A stretch of 64,000 nucleotides of DNA from Endotrypanum monterogeii (Eukaryota; Euglenozoa; Kinetoplastea; Trypanosomatida; Trypanosomatidae). The notes beneath the pieces were generated by a model. The model was not told the origin of the DNA. It was given only the letters and a program-made list of their open reading frames with translations, and did not search any database. The position numbers were made by a program, and so were the translations under genes. The stretch's first letter is position 1; each line of letters opens with the position of its first letter. The stretch covers positions 930,757 through 994,756 of the forward strand of contig CM007316.1 in NCBI GenBank assembly GCA_000333855.2. The letters are read 5' to 3'. This document shows positions 9,932 through 21,400 of the stretch, in pieces.

Positions 9932-11539
9932 TTACACTGTCCCAAAGGTGACGGTCCCGTCGGAATTAATCATGTGGCCGTGCTCCACCAACCACATCCG
10001 CAGTGCCCTCTGTGAGGTTTGAAACCATGCCACAGCCTCCTGCTTGGTTGCGGTCGACTTTATTTTTTGGCTCATAGGGCCAAACTCCGGAAGCTGCTTT
10101 AAGATTCGCTTTTGGAGCTCCGTCAGTGTCGCCGTCGTCCGGGACTCCCTGGAATGAATATCGGATATTACCGTGAAAGCAAGTGCATCCAACGGAATAG
10201 AGTCCTTCGCAGACGCAGCAGCAGCAGCAGCAGCAGCAGCAATAGCTGGAGAAGCCGAAACAACTTCAGTCTTTGCCATCGCGTCGCAGTGGGCAGTGGG
10301 CGTCGGCGTTGCGGAGTTGACTGTCGGCGGCGGCGCCAACGTCCCCGAGGAGCCAGGTAATAACTGTAAAGTCCGAGCCGCTCGCCTTGGCTCCACCTTG
10401 AGCGGTGCGGGGCCTACCACTTGCACACTTGGGGGTATTGCTTTGTCAGTGCAGGGCACCAGTTGCGGCTTCTCGAGATCACCGGAGGTACTCTGAGTTG
10501 ATTGTTGCCGAAGGGCCTCCCTCGCACCTACGAGGAAAGCACGCACCGAGGTACTCGTCACCTCTTCCTTCGCTTGCTTGCGCGTACGTGAAGAGAGGAG
10601 GTCGCCTGCGCCTTTGGATGGTTTGTCTTTACCGTCGTCGCTCACGCCATCGCCATCGCCATCGTCATCTGACCACTTGGTTGGCCTGTGCAGATCCGCT
10701 TCAGCGGCGTCCATTGTCTTCCAGTCCTTCTTGCTGATGCGAAGGGGTGCGTCAGAGCCCCAGGCGGTTGAGATACCAGATGCGCTTCTGCCAGAGAGGC
10801 CTCTATCCCTTAAAGTGACGGCGACTGTGCTCCGCTCGCCCCACAGTTGCAGTATGGGCCCTCGCAGCACCGTGGCGGTAATGAGTGGCTGTGACGTGAG
10901 CGAGGAGGACGAAGAGGCGGTTGTCTCATTTCTCTCGCATCCATCGCCTTTCTTTTGACGCCACGACGTAGGCATCTGAAGCAACACACACGTCAAATGA
11001 CTGTGCCCAGAGGCTGGCGTGGAGACAAACCTTCCAGACTTCGCAGCCCCCGTGGTCAACGGGCTTAGGAGGCCGTCGTACTCGAGACGCAATGGCTCTC
11101 GCCGATGCGCACGGCGCCGCTTCCGATTGCCTCCGTCGCTGCCAGGAGTGTCATCCTCGCGGCCGTTGACGTGTTTGGATGTGATACAAATTTCATCCTC
11201 CTCTCGCATGTCTTCGCCGCTGTCGTCGTCACTCAGAACAAGCGAGGCATCAATCGAGTCCTCGAAGTAGTGCGAGCACACGTGCAGCTCGCGTGGAGGC
11301 GTGGCGTAGTCGGCCGAGGGCAAGAAGGTAAAGAGGCGTCGCTGGCCTTCCACCACCGCGCTCGTGTGTGCATTATTCGCGCTAGATATGGCCAAAGGGT
11401 GGATAACATACCTCGTCACTGTGACAGCTGTGGCCGCATGCTGTGTCGATGCTGGTGATGTCACACTAGCCGAGGCAACAGCATTGGAGGAGGTCGGTTC
11501 CCGGATAGAAGGAACAAGACCATCGTGGCGCGGAATCAT
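9932..11539 (-). CDS. Hypothetical protein with basic NLS-like cluster and polyalanine tract
   Basis: Predicted 535-aa protein that I do not recognise. Residues 100-120 are acidic (SDDDSGEDMREEDE) and are followed by a basic cluster at 138-147 (NRKRRRAHRR) that could be a nuclear localisation signal. The middle is Ser/Thr/Lys-rich low complexity. A run of alanines near residue 440 is encoded by a GCT repeat (plus-strand 10212-10240). Only the last 90 residues look folded, with two or three amphipathic helices (LTELQKRILKQLPEFG and AVAWFQTSQRALRMWLVEHG) ending in a short strand, perhaps a small helical or winged-helix domain. The ATG at 11537-11539 is used. Nuclear location is an inference from composition only. 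Confidence 0.8.
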   Translation of the reverse strand: MIPRHDGLVPSIREPTSSNAVASASVTSPASTQHAATAVTVTRYVIHPLAISSANNAHTSAVVEGQRRLFTFLPSADYATPPRELHVCSHYFEDSIDASLVLSDDDSGEDMREEDEICITSKHVNGREDDTPGSDGGNRKRRRAHRREPLRLEYDGLLSPLTTGAAKSGRFVSTPASGHSHLTCVLLQMPTSWRQKKGDGCERNETTASSSSSLTSQPLITATVLRGPILQLWGERSTVAVTLRDRGLSGRSASGISTAWGSDAPLRISKKDWKTMDAAEADLHRPTKWSDDDGDGDGVSDDGKDKPSKGAGDLLSSRTRKQAKEEVTSTSVRAFLVGAREALRQQSTQSTSGDLEKPQLVPCTDKAIPPSVQVVGPAPLKVEPRRAARTLQLLPGSSGTLAPPPTVNSATPTPTAHCDAMAKTEVVSASPAIAAAAAAAAASAKDSIPLDALAFTVISDIHSRESRTTATLTELQKRILKQLPEFGPMSQKIKSTATKQEAVAWFQTSQRALRMWLVEHGHMINSDGTVTFGTV

Positions 11540-12631
11540 ATCGAAGGGCGTTGAGAAGAAGAGGGGTTAGACGGAGGATGCAGGCACGATGAACTGGCTC
11601 GCGCCCCGCTCATGCTCAGCACTTGAAGAAAATGCCACAGCAGTGAACAGTCTATCGACCGAGAAAGAGCGAGTGGCGCAAAGGCAAGTGTAGCTGACGT
11701 GTCCTGGAATATATATATATATATACATAAATATATACATATATAGTTTCTACGGATATAGGGGGGGAAGTTGGAGACAAGAAGAAGCAGTGAAGTGAAG
11801 CTCTCAAAGCCGTGGACAAATACGAGACGAGAACACTAGACGACAAAGTATATCTCATTGGTGAGCCCGCTCCGCAAGGATAAGAAAACTAGCAAAGACA
11901 TTGAACATTGTGTGCACTCACCACAACCGACATCGTGAAATGTACAGCACCGATGGTGAGTGGTGGGGGAAAACCGAAAGCCTCCGGAGGGGAGGGGGGG
12001 AAGGTAAATAGGAAAGCATAGAAGAGAGGGGCTGTGGCCACTTTCTGTCCTCTGCATACATTCTCAAGGAGAATCCTTGATAAGAATATATGTTTCAACG
12101 GGCTGATATTTTTCTTAAATGCCTCAGTCTCACCTGACGACCGCATGGAAAACACATATGTGAGTGGTGGAATCGCTCTCTTTTTCTCCTTCCACGGGGT
12201 GAGGGGGGCTTCGATACATAGCAGTCCCCTGTATACATCTTCGTGCAGCACATCCCTCACCAGCTTATCCCATCTGAAAGATTTCCTTCCTCTTGTCCTC
12301 TGTGCCTTTACCGCGTACGCTGTCGAGTGGGTGGGGGCGTCCCAGAACGTTCTCTCTCTTGATCCCCGGGACGGTAATGCAGAGGAAAAAAAAAAGCGAT
12401 TGCTGCGCTTAGCAGATAAAAGAGAAAGAATGTGTGTAGCGATACGATATCGTGACGAGAAAAAAAAAATATATATATATACGTTACGAAAAAAAAAAGC
12501 ATGCAAAAACAGCGAAGCAATAACGTTTCGCACACAAGGGGGAGAGGTAGAGAGCGAGAAAGGGGGGGGGAGGGGAACTAGCAACCCATGTTTGACAGAG
12601 GCCCGGGAAAGAAACCTGCAGTGCTTCAACT
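11540..12631. other. Intergenic spacer
   Basis: No supported gene. It holds a TA run at 11709-11725 and A runs at 12387-12395, 12461-12469 and 12488-12497, which are pyrimidine tracts in the transcript. The long minus-strand frame 11889-12635 is full of Phe from those T runs and is rejected as a gene. Confidence 0.6.
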
Positions 12632-13645
12632 TCACTGGCGTTTAACGTGGGGGTCGCTAATCCTACAGACTTCCTGGAGCTCCTGCAGCTTCGCATGCAA
12701 TAAATCCCATGTCACACCCCTGAGAGGGTCGCACCGCACGTAGTGGCACCCTGCACGTTCACATGCTACACAGTCGGCATCAGCGTCCCCAACGTGCACA
12801 TGCAGACGGATGTCTACGCCTGGCTCGCATTCTCTACCAGTGCGTTGACAAGCGGCACGGTAGGAAGCGGCGGCCTCTCTCACTCCTGCCAAAATACCCG
12901 CAGGCGATGGTTTTGCGTAGCCCACATCCCGAGCTGTAATTATCGACGACAGTAGGGGAGGCTCGTCGCTTGCACCCACATCTAATGCCCCGAGCTGTTC
13001 GAACACGCTCCGTATTCGGGAATCCATATTAGTGACCACAAAGGGTGGTGTGGCCAGAACGAGAGAGTAGTTCCTCGAAGCAGACGCCGGTGTAACTGCT
13101 GTCAAGTGCGGCGACATGGTGTTCCCGTTGTGAGTAGCCTGCTTTTTATTCCACTCGCGAAGGCACTGCAACGTGTGAAGGCCCTCTGGGCACCAGCTGT
13201 GGGCTTTGGTCGAGGCGAACTGATCAAACAACATGTAGTCGATAAAGCGTTGCGTTTCTTCGTGGTTAGACCACAGCTCTTTCACACGATGCACGACGTT
13301 TGCGTGAGAACCCTCGTATAGGGCTGGACTATTGTAGGTCTGCTTCAAGACACGAGTCCAAAAGCAACGCATCTCTTCATCTGTGTCACCACCAATCAGC
13401 ATTTCTTTCGGGTCGGCTGAGCGAGTCCACGCCGCACGATCCACTAGGATCTGATCGTGGATCGCTTTCAGCGCGATATCCTGTATTACGCTTGAGGTGG
13501 CTTTGGGGCAGCTTGAGTGGAGATCGATACCGTTTCGCTTGAGGAAAGAAGCGTAGGAAGTGAGGTACTGATAGCCCATTCCACACGTTATCTGAACGAG
13601 AGTATCCAGCGCATCGAAACTCACGGTGAAGGGCACTCGTTGCAT
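12632..13645 (-). CDS. HAD-superfamily hydrolase, HDHD3-like
   Basis: Predicted 337-aa haloacid dehalogenase-superfamily protein, starting at the first ATG; the open frame continues eight codons upstream only to a GTG. All four HAD motifs can be placed: motif I FDALDTL with nucleophile Asp11; motif II VVTNMDSRI, typical of the HDHD3/haloacid-dehalogenase branch; motif III Lys in GYAKPSP; motif IV HVGDADADCVACERAG. The residue two after the nucleophile is Leu13, where phosphatase members usually have the general-acid Asp, so activity as a classical phosphatase is doubtful; haloacid dehalogenases and HDHD3 also differ here. A roughly 100-residue cap separates motifs I and II and contains Trp/Arg-rich helices. 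Substrate unknown. Confidence 0.85.
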   Translation of the reverse strand: MQRVPFTVSFDALDTLVQITCGMGYQYLTSYASFLKRNGIDLHSSCPKATSSVIQDIALKAIHDQILVDRAAWTRSADPKEMLIGGDTDEEMRCFWTRVLKQTYNSPALYEGSHANVVHRVKELWSNHEETQRFIDYMLFDQFASTKAHSWCPEGLHTLQCLREWNKKQATHNGNTMSPHLTAVTPASASRNYSLVLATPPFVVTNMDSRIRSVFEQLGALDVGASDEPPLLSSIITARDVGYAKPSPAGILAGVREAAASYRAACQRTGRECEPGVDIRLHVHVGDADADCVACERAGCHYVRCDPLRGVTWDLLHAKLQELQEVCRISDPHVKRQ

Positions 13646-14570
13646 TGGGATAACCAGAAAAGATGCCACTCTCCTCCTTGGGTGGGCGATGAAGATCCGT
13701 GCGTGTTCAAAGGATGTTCCCTATTCTTCTCGCTTCCTCTCTTCGCCTCCAGCGCTGAGCAAAGCGGATCTGTATTGAGAGAGGGGGGGAAACGCTAAAA
13801 AAAAAAAAAAAACAGTCCCAAAAATGTGCCTATGCGGTGGGTGCGCCGAGTGACGCGTGTGTGGCAGCGCAGACGAAGGAAATGCGCCAAGGTCACGACC
13901 ATTTCAGGTATGATGATGAGCAGATGAGCAGAAAAAAAAAACGAGAAAAAAGACAGAGAAATTGTTTTCCAGTATTATCATGACGAGTCAGTTCAGGGAA
14001 ATGTAACTCACAATGAGAGAAGGTGAAAATATGTAGAGAAGGTGGAGTCGAGAGAATCGCTGCAGTCCTTCCCTCCCTCCCTCCCCCCCCCGCTTGCCCT
14101 TTCCCAGTCCTTTTTCTTACTCCTATTAGCGCGCCAACACACATGTGCATGTTACGAGATAGACGAGAAGCTGAGGCAATAGGAGAGGAAGAGAGGCGAG
14201 GAAGCAATCCACTACACAGAGATGCACACCAGAAGTGCGCATCCCAAGAGAGAGAACTAACCTATTCGAGCCGAGCAAAGAGGAGCATGCGAACACAGAA
14301 AGACACCTATGAGACGCCCTCCCAAAAAGCACTCCAAGTCCATAACAAGTAAACCACATATTGTGGCAGAAAAATCAGCAATAGCTTTTTGAGGGGGGGG
14401 GGAAGAAATGCGGTGCGCAAACATGGTCTTGGAAAGCAAGAGCAAGAGCAAGAGCAAGGAGTGAAAAAAAAAAAAAGTGTCAACGAATTCGTTGAGTAGA
14501 TAGACCTCTGCATCTGTCTCTGTGTGTGTGTTTTGAAGTCTCCAGTGCATCGAGCACACACACACAGACT
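13646..14570. other. Intergenic spacer
   Basis: No supported gene. It contains A14 at 13798-13812, further A runs at 13931-13940 and 14464-14475, and a short GAGCAA hexamer repeat at about 14438-14459. The A runs are pyrimidine tracts in the minus-strand transcript. Confidence 0.6.
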
Positions 14571-16796
14571 TTAGAATAGCTCGTCAAGAAGCCCATCGCT
14601 TTCTTTCCACAGTGCCCTCGGTGCAATACGTAGCCGCCCCATCTGCACCCGGGATACCTCGGACAGTGGTATCTGGCGTGGCGAAAGCAGGTAAAGCCAC
14701 CCCACTGGATATCCGAGGCTATTCTGATCGGCGTCCTTCCAGTCCTCATTACCGCCACAGCTCAGTGACCAAGCACCGCACTCTTCGCGCAGCACCGTGA
14801 GAGCCGCCTGGTACGCGCACGAGGATGTAGTACCGTCTGCAAGCATTACGGAGTCTTTCCCGTGTGCCACGGGTGAGTCAAGAGCCCGTACAGCGGTCGG
14901 TGCATCAGCAGTCGGTAGCAATACCACACAATGCGCCGTCAGTCCGGGCACCGGCAGCGCGTGCGAGTAGTCGAAGCGCTCCTGCGCTGCGTCGAACGAG
15001 TAGCACATCCGAGAGCGGCGCTGCTTCCCGCGACGAGCAGGCATGCCACCGACTACCTCGAACCTTCGAAGGCGAGTGGCGGACACCTCGGCGGATGAGC
15101 TATTCGATTGAGGCGCCGATGAATTTATCGCAGAATTTTCCCCATCACGGGACGTGCCGCTCACCACACCCACAGGGTCGTACTGAAGCAGGGAGACCTG
15201 ACCGCGCACCAGATCTGGCGAAGGACACACGCGGACCCACACCCCTGTCGATAAATTGTACACGCGAAGATACGGCACCATCGGGCACCCATACTGAAAG
15301 CCGTCCACGTGGAAAAGTCGCCCTGTCGCCCTGTCGCCACGCTTGCGCTCCTCAGGGGTGCACTCCCGCTGCACGTCACACACCAAAATCCCCTTGAACT
15401 GCTCCCGGGGCACTGCCCCGTATTGGGGCAGTTCTTCCAGCACTTCCTGCGGCAGCCAGAGACGATGAAGCGTGTTGGTCAGTTGGTGGGAAAAATTCGA
15501 GCCGCCAAAGTAGTACAACACTAGGTTCTCCGAGTCCACGACGTGCCCAAGCGACGCTGATGCTTGTACGGTGCACGGTGCTGTGAACGTTGTGTTACTC
15601 GCTGCAAGCGAAGCGCAGAAGCGCGGCGGGAAAAGGGAAGAAATCTGTTGCCACGTTCTTTTACGCACGTCGTAGAGCATGTCAGTCGATGCCAGGGCAT
15701 CGCCATGTGCCCAGTAGCTCCCACCGATCACGTAGAGCCGCTCCCCACAAGCGATGAGGTGATGTCCGTGTCGGGAGCGCGGTGCGACCCGCGGCAGAAT
15801 TCTTATCCACTGAAGCGGGCGCACCGTGTGCTTTCCGCGCACCTCACGCGTGTCGTATTGCACCGAAGGCGCCTCCTTGTCAATAGAATGGACATCACTG
15901 TGGCCCTTGGCGAGGCTGAGGAGAGCTGATTGGGCATGACCAGCGTGCATACAAGCACTCCCGCTGGCGTGAACCTCCGACTCTGCAGCTGACAGTAGTC
16001 CTGAAGCGTTACACTCCCCTCGAATACTACCCTCTCCGTTCATCTGGCGCAGTAGATCCACAGTTATGGTTGACACGACAGCATCGCCTAGCCCATGCGC
16101 AACAACCCCATGTGAAGCACCAGCAGGTAAGTGAAGTGGTGAGGGCTGTGGCACAGCGTTGTCGTCCCGGGTCGTGCTCCTTTGCAAGGAAGACGAGAAA
16201 AGGGGTGTATCCTCCGTACTACCTCTGCTCTGGTCACTCTCGTTTTCCATTTGTTCGCTCACGTAACCCTCAACATATTCGAAGCTGCTCTCGCTAGTAT
16301 CCTCCGTTGTTAGTGAAACAGAGCTGCGTGCCGACGAGGACGCAGACGACCCTTGTCCACCTGCATCATGGCCCTCGTCCCCTCTTTTAAAATGGGTGTG
16401 TAGTTTCCGCGAGTCCCTGCGCCGACCGCCGCACGATGTTCCGCCCTCTTCACATGGTACACCCCCTTTGGCAATCTCACACAACTTTCGCAGTCGACGC
16501 TGCCGGCGCGATCCCAAAGCAGCACTGAAGATACTGACCTTGCAACGCTGGTCTGCACGGCGCACGTGGCGCGCGATTGTGGTGGCCGGCAGCAGATAAA
16601 GCGGACAACTGGATCCCTCACGCCGCACCACATTGCCCAGCTGCTCGCTTGGAGGCCAACCGCCGAACTGCACGATACCCCCCAGTGAAGCGCACCAGCA
16701 AGCGGCATGTCCGCTTCGCTTCACGGAGGTCTCAAATCCATAATCCACAGATAACATCACAGTTGGAGTGCACTCAATCACATTCAAAATCCCCAT
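14571..16796 (-). CDS. Kelch-repeat protein with long disordered insertion
   Basis: Predicted 741-aa protein using the ATG at 16794-16796; the open frame starts two codons earlier at TTG. Kelch blades are visible from the RHGHHL...RLYVIGG unit (about residues 342-359), the FYFGG-like unit around residue 430 (LVLYYFGGSNF) and RFEVVGG around residue 588. An isolated blade lies at the extreme N-terminus (RSGHAACW...GGIVQFGG, about 27-46). About 290 residues of Ser-rich, charged sequence separate the first blade from the rest, so one propeller may be closed by N- and C-terminal strands. Kelch propellers bind protein partners; the partner is unknown. No AG lies between this ATG and the upstream C/T tract (16843-16872), so Met14 (codon 16755-16757), just before the first blade, may be the true start. 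Confidence 0.83.
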   Translation of the reverse strand: MGILNVIECTPTVMLSVDYGFETSVKRSGHAACWCASLGGIVQFGGWPPSEQLGNVVRREGSSCPLYLLPATTIARHVRRADQRCKVSIFSAALGSRRQRRLRKLCEIAKGGVPCEEGGTSCGGRRRDSRKLHTHFKRGDEGHDAGGQGSSASSSARSSVSLTTEDTSESSFEYVEGYVSEQMENESDQSRGSTEDTPLFSSSLQRSTTRDDNAVPQPSPLHLPAGASHGVVAHGLGDAVVSTITVDLLRQMNGEGSIRGECNASGLLSAAESEVHASGSACMHAGHAQSALLSLAKGHSDVHSIDKEAPSVQYDTREVRGKHTVRPLQWIRILPRVAPRSRHGHHLIACGERLYVIGGSYWAHGDALASTDMLYDVRKRTWQQISSLFPPRFCASLAASNTTFTAPCTVQASASLGHVVDSENLVLYYFGGSNFSHQLTNTLHRLWLPQEVLEELPQYGAVPREQFKGILVCDVQRECTPEERKRGDRATGRLFHVDGFQYGCPMVPYLRVYNLSTGVWVRVCPSPDLVRGQVSLLQYDPVGVVSGTSRDGENSAINSSAPQSNSSSAEVSATRLRRFEVVGGMPARRGKQRRSRMCYSFDAAQERFDYSHALPVPGLTAHCVVLLPTADAPTAVRALDSPVAHGKDSVMLADGTTSSCAYQAALTVLREECGAWSLSCGGNEDWKDADQNSLGYPVGWLYLLSPRQIPLSEVSRVQMGRLRIAPRALWKESDGLLDELF

Positions 16797-18431
16797 ATAC
16801 AAACACGTTCACGCACAAGCGGACAACGGGTTATTCACAAGGCAGAGGTGTGGGGAGGAGGGGGGGGGGGCAGTAAGGCAACAAAGGGGCCAGTCAGGAA
16901 AAAAAAAAGGAGGAGATCGCCACGAGCTGCTGGTGCGCTATATGCTCATCAGTATGTACTCCCGCCTTTTTCTTTGCCGATGCAAGCGCGCGACTGTAAG
17001 TGGATACTGTCCATATATGTTCGTAGAGGATCAAAACGCTTGGGTTTGATGAAGGCCTTCTTGTATTCCTTTTCCCCCTCGTGGATATTCCCACCCAAAC
17101 ACGACGACGTTGGCAGCAAGCACGAAAAAAAAAAAAATGAGTGTGAGTATATGAGGTAGAAGTTGTGCAAGGGAATAAATAGAAAAAGAAAGGAGTGGGG
17201 GTGACAGAGCATCATCATTGCTGTTCCTCACGAGTTTCGAAGGAAAGAGGAGTCGGAAACCCGCAGATAAATGAGGAAGGGCGTGAGGGTTGTTGTGGGA
17301 GGAGCGAGAATGGGTCAATAGAGCAATTCGACGAAGAAATCTCGAAATACACATACGGAGGAGAATGAAAGGAAAGTGTGTGTGTGTGTGGGGGGGGGGG
17401 TAGCTGTGACAATATCCCCGTGTTGCGCCCCCATTCCTTATCGTTTTGATGATGCTTTCGACGGAGATATGTCAGACATAAATACACAAACACATAAACG
17501 CACTTACTGAGATACAGGCATGCGATCCGTTCACCAGAGGGATCACAGATGAACCTTGTCTAGAGAGCTGTGGGGCTGGAGAAAAAGTTAAACCAACACC
17601 CACCACTGTCCGAAGATATCAGCGAAGAAAAAAAAAAAATAATGAGAGTGCGCGTACCAGGAGGAAGAAAAATGCGATGTATATGTGAGGAGAGGGAGGG
17701 GAAGAGAAGGGGAGCACAAGCACTCGCGAACAGAAAAGGAAAAGTATGTGAGATCGCAGGTGAAGAGCTGTCGAAGCGGACCGGTAGAGATGAGATCAAA
17801 GAGTGGCCAGAGGAGTTCACAGCAGGTAATAATTTGTTCTCAAAGTTCCCTGCAAGCGAAAAAAAAAAAAAGACTCATCATCTTAGGCGGGGGAGGTGGA
17901 AAATAATAGAAAAAAAAAACAGACCCAACACGAGCACATGCACGTGAACGCATTCACACATCTACACACACACCTCTTTGCATCCTAAACCCTTCGAACA
18001 AACAAACAAACAAAAAATACCGAAGCTCGCGGGGAAAAAGGAAGAAACAGTCAAGAAAAAACGCAGGGAATAAAAAGGAGCCGGTGCACGAAGTCGTCGT
18101 CGTGCAGAGCCTGCCATGTCTGTTTACATATGGGTGCCGTAGGTGTGTTTGTGGGAGGGGGGGAGGGGAGGATTGCAGCTGAGCAACACTTCTCGCAGAA
18201 AAAAATGACGGCACACGCCTAGGGAAACTGCTGAACCGCTTAAAAACAGCGGGAAATGGGAAAAAAAAACCTGTATGCGAAAAGAACGTGCACGCAGAGA
18301 AACCATGTCGTGATCACAGCCACCATCTCTCTGGTGTCTGCGTGATATCGGAGAAAGAAGGTTCTTTACTTTGCACACATCGACACCTCATCAACATTGA
18401 ACTCTGTTGCCCTCCTCTACTTGAAAGCACA
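16797..18431. other. Intergenic spacer
   Basis: No supported gene. It is dominated by purine-rich plus-strand tracts (16843-16872, 16899-16910, 17124-17136, 17626-17640, 17859-17871), which are long pyrimidine tracts in the transcript and candidate trans-splicing signals, plus a GT/G tract at 17377-17400. Confidence 0.6.
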
Positions 18432-21400
18432 TCACCATAGCACGAGTCGCTTACGCCGCTGCTGTGCCGCCACACGGGCACGCCAAGCCTTTTGTATCAC
18501 TGTCGCGGCCTCCTCTTGCATGATATGGTTGCGGATGTATCGTCGCTGCGCCTCCTCTACCTCCAGGTTGCCCCAGACGGTTTTTTTCAGTCCAGGCTGC
18601 ATTACCCATCGCGATGCAGCAAGCGTTTGCAGATGGAGCCCGTACAGCTCTTGCTTTGACAGCGCCCCGTGCGGGGTCGCCAATGACGAGACGAGGGCAG
18701 GGGAACCTGCTGAGGGATGAGAAAGGGCCACGGCCGTGTCGTGGGCACCTTCGTTGTTGAGTTGCACGTTTCTGTGTACGTGCTCCGCATTCTTCACCTC
18801 CCTGGCCTGACGGATAGTGTTTCCCGCGAATCCCTTCCCTCCCTCCAGGGTCACGAGAGCACCTCCCTCGTCATCGAGCCTCGCTCCACCAGCGTCATCT
18901 TTGATGCCCCTCAAGATCGCATCATCTGTGTTGCCTTTCGGAGTGAAGATCCGCTGGGATTGAACAGCCGTGGTGGTCTCCGAAACCTCTGCAAACGCTG
19001 TAGCTGACTCGATTGGAGGATCAGACGAAGCGAGCTGCATCTCATGTTCCCGCATCATCGCCGATCCCTCTGGCATATCGGCTGGGGATACAGTGTTGGA
19101 CGCCGATGACACTGCACCGGCAATCGGCGAGGAACACGGGGCCGAAAACGTGTGTGGAAGATTCCGGGGCTTTGATAGGTTCGTTGTGCGCTGAGATGGG
19201 GCGTCTAGATCCTCCGTTATATCGATCCCATATATGGACAAGAGTTCCTTCTGTGCCCGTTGCAACACTTTCACCTCCTCCACGTCCGAAGGGGTCTCAG
19301 TAACCCTCACCAGAGCCCCATCGGGGCTCTCCTTCATTCGCATGCTAGTGGGATCTAGAGGCTGCTGGGTAACCACCACCGCCGCTGGTGGGGTTCCTGT
19401 CATCCCCACCGATGCCACCTTGACCAGATCCACCGCCTCCAACTTCAGAACGCGCTGCAGCCCACTTTTCACTGATGGCCCGCCCTCCAGTAGATGGATA
19501 TCATTCCGGTCATAGGTACTCCTCCAGAAGCTGTCGCGAATCTGCGTTAGCGGGGTCGCGGTTGAGCCGGTAGATGCGGTGTGGCGGCCCAGCGTCTCAT
19601 CGTCGGTCGTCGTGTACGGTTGCAAGGCTGCTGGGTAGTAATAATCTTCTTTGAAAGAGAGGGGTGCATCGAGAGATCCGGAAGTACGACTGCCACAGGT
19701 CAAGCGAAGCAGTGACTTGGCTGCCCCATCCTCTGCCCCCTCCATATCGAGCACTGAGGCAAGTTGCGGCACTGCCGCTGTGAGGAGTTGCATATCCTTG
19801 GAGGCGACGTCATTATGCACTGGGCGGTTGACCTTTGCCAACCCTGCCGACCGGGATGTCGACAGCTTGTGTGGGACAAAAACGAAAGTTCGACCGCAAC
19901 GAGACGGCGATGTTGCCAGAGGCTGCATAGTAGATTGGATCTCCCCTCCAGATCCTTGACTCTCCGTCGCCCCATTTACATGCCCAACTCTCTTAATTCT
20001 GCTCACATCGGCGCTCTTGCGGTCCCTGGCCCACGGTGCGCCTGAATCAGCCTCGTGTGGGTCAGTCATTAGAGTCGCCGTCGGTCGAGTATACTCACCA
20101 CTAGATTCGTTGCTCCCCCGATTCGGGGAAGGTGAAGACCGCACCGCATCCCGGCAGTGCGGATGAGGCGAGTCCATTTCCACGCGTGCGATACTCTCGT
20201 CTTGAGCCTCCGCTCGTTGTGGGATCACGGCAGCCGCCATAACACCCGTGGTGTCCTCTTCCCTCTCTGATAATGTTGTCTCCTCGTTGAAGGAAACAAC
20301 CTTACTACTGGCGGGTAGGGCGTTACCCCCCTCCTCACCCCCGTCGCACATCTTCTCCTTCAGTATTTCAGTCACTCGACTGGTGGCACCATTCGCCTTG
20401 GCCATCATGCCACCAATGTTGTTATTGTTCTGTTCCTCGGGAGTGTCTGGAGTGGGTCTAAAGCGAGTGGGATATAGTGGCGCGCACGTGGATATCTGGT
20501 CGCGCAAAGCAGCATCTTCTGCAATCGAGGGCCAATGATCCTCAGCACCCGCAGAGGACACAAGTGGCTGGGGTAAGAGGTCAAGACAGCCGGCCTCCCC
20601 TGCCTTTGTCTTCTCGGACACATCATTCTTTCGGGGTCCGTCAGGAGGCCCGATGGGTGCAACACCGGAATATGTGCACACCCCCGCCTCTCTCTTTTCG
20701 GCAAGCCCCGCGCCAGCTGAGCTGTGCAGCTGATCCTCATCCCTCTTCTCCTCTGGCACACGCGGTGAAGGCGGTTGTTCCTTTTGCCAGCCACTCGGGA
20801 TCAACGATGCAGGTGGCTGGCAGGACGAATTTGGTGGGTTGCAACTCCCTTCCTCAGCAGACGTAACCGCCTCCGTGACGTCCTCCGTCGACACATCGGT
20901 GTTTGCAACTTTTTGCATTTCACAGTGATACCGCTGAGGCGAGTCAGGCAGTCTCGCCGCAGAGAGGTGAGTGTCCTCTGGACCTTCCCTGTGAAGTTCA
21001 GAGGCCAGTGATCGTGGAGGTGTCGCGACTGTCTGGACGTGTGTGTCACTTTTGGCAGCTTCCTGTGTGTTGTTGTGAGCCCCCCCGTTCGCAAGTGACT
21101 CCACGGCAGCCATCTCGCCAGTTTGCGGACTACCTGCCTGTAGCTCTGGAACTGCACGAGGAGCCTCTTCTTCTACTTTCTCGCGTGCGTTCTGAGTGCT
21201 CACTGTCGATGGACTTTCAGGAAAGCCACCCGAACAGCTATCCTGTTCCCCCGCTACCACCACATCTACTGACACCGGTGTGCGATGGCACACGGCCGTA
21301 TCGAGAGGTTCTACTTCGAGGACGATGTCATTCACAATATTTGATTTAGGTGACTCAACTACTCCAGACTTCTTTTCTTCATGCGAGACTTGATGAGATT

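Noticed and set aside
10173..10496. Plus-strand frames opposite long genes, such as this polyalanine one
   Set aside because: They are antisense shadows of GC-rich coding sequence; all credible genes share the minus strand.
11889..12635. 248-aa minus-strand open frame
   Set aside because: It is dominated by Phe and Ser from T and TC runs in a spacer and has no domain pattern.
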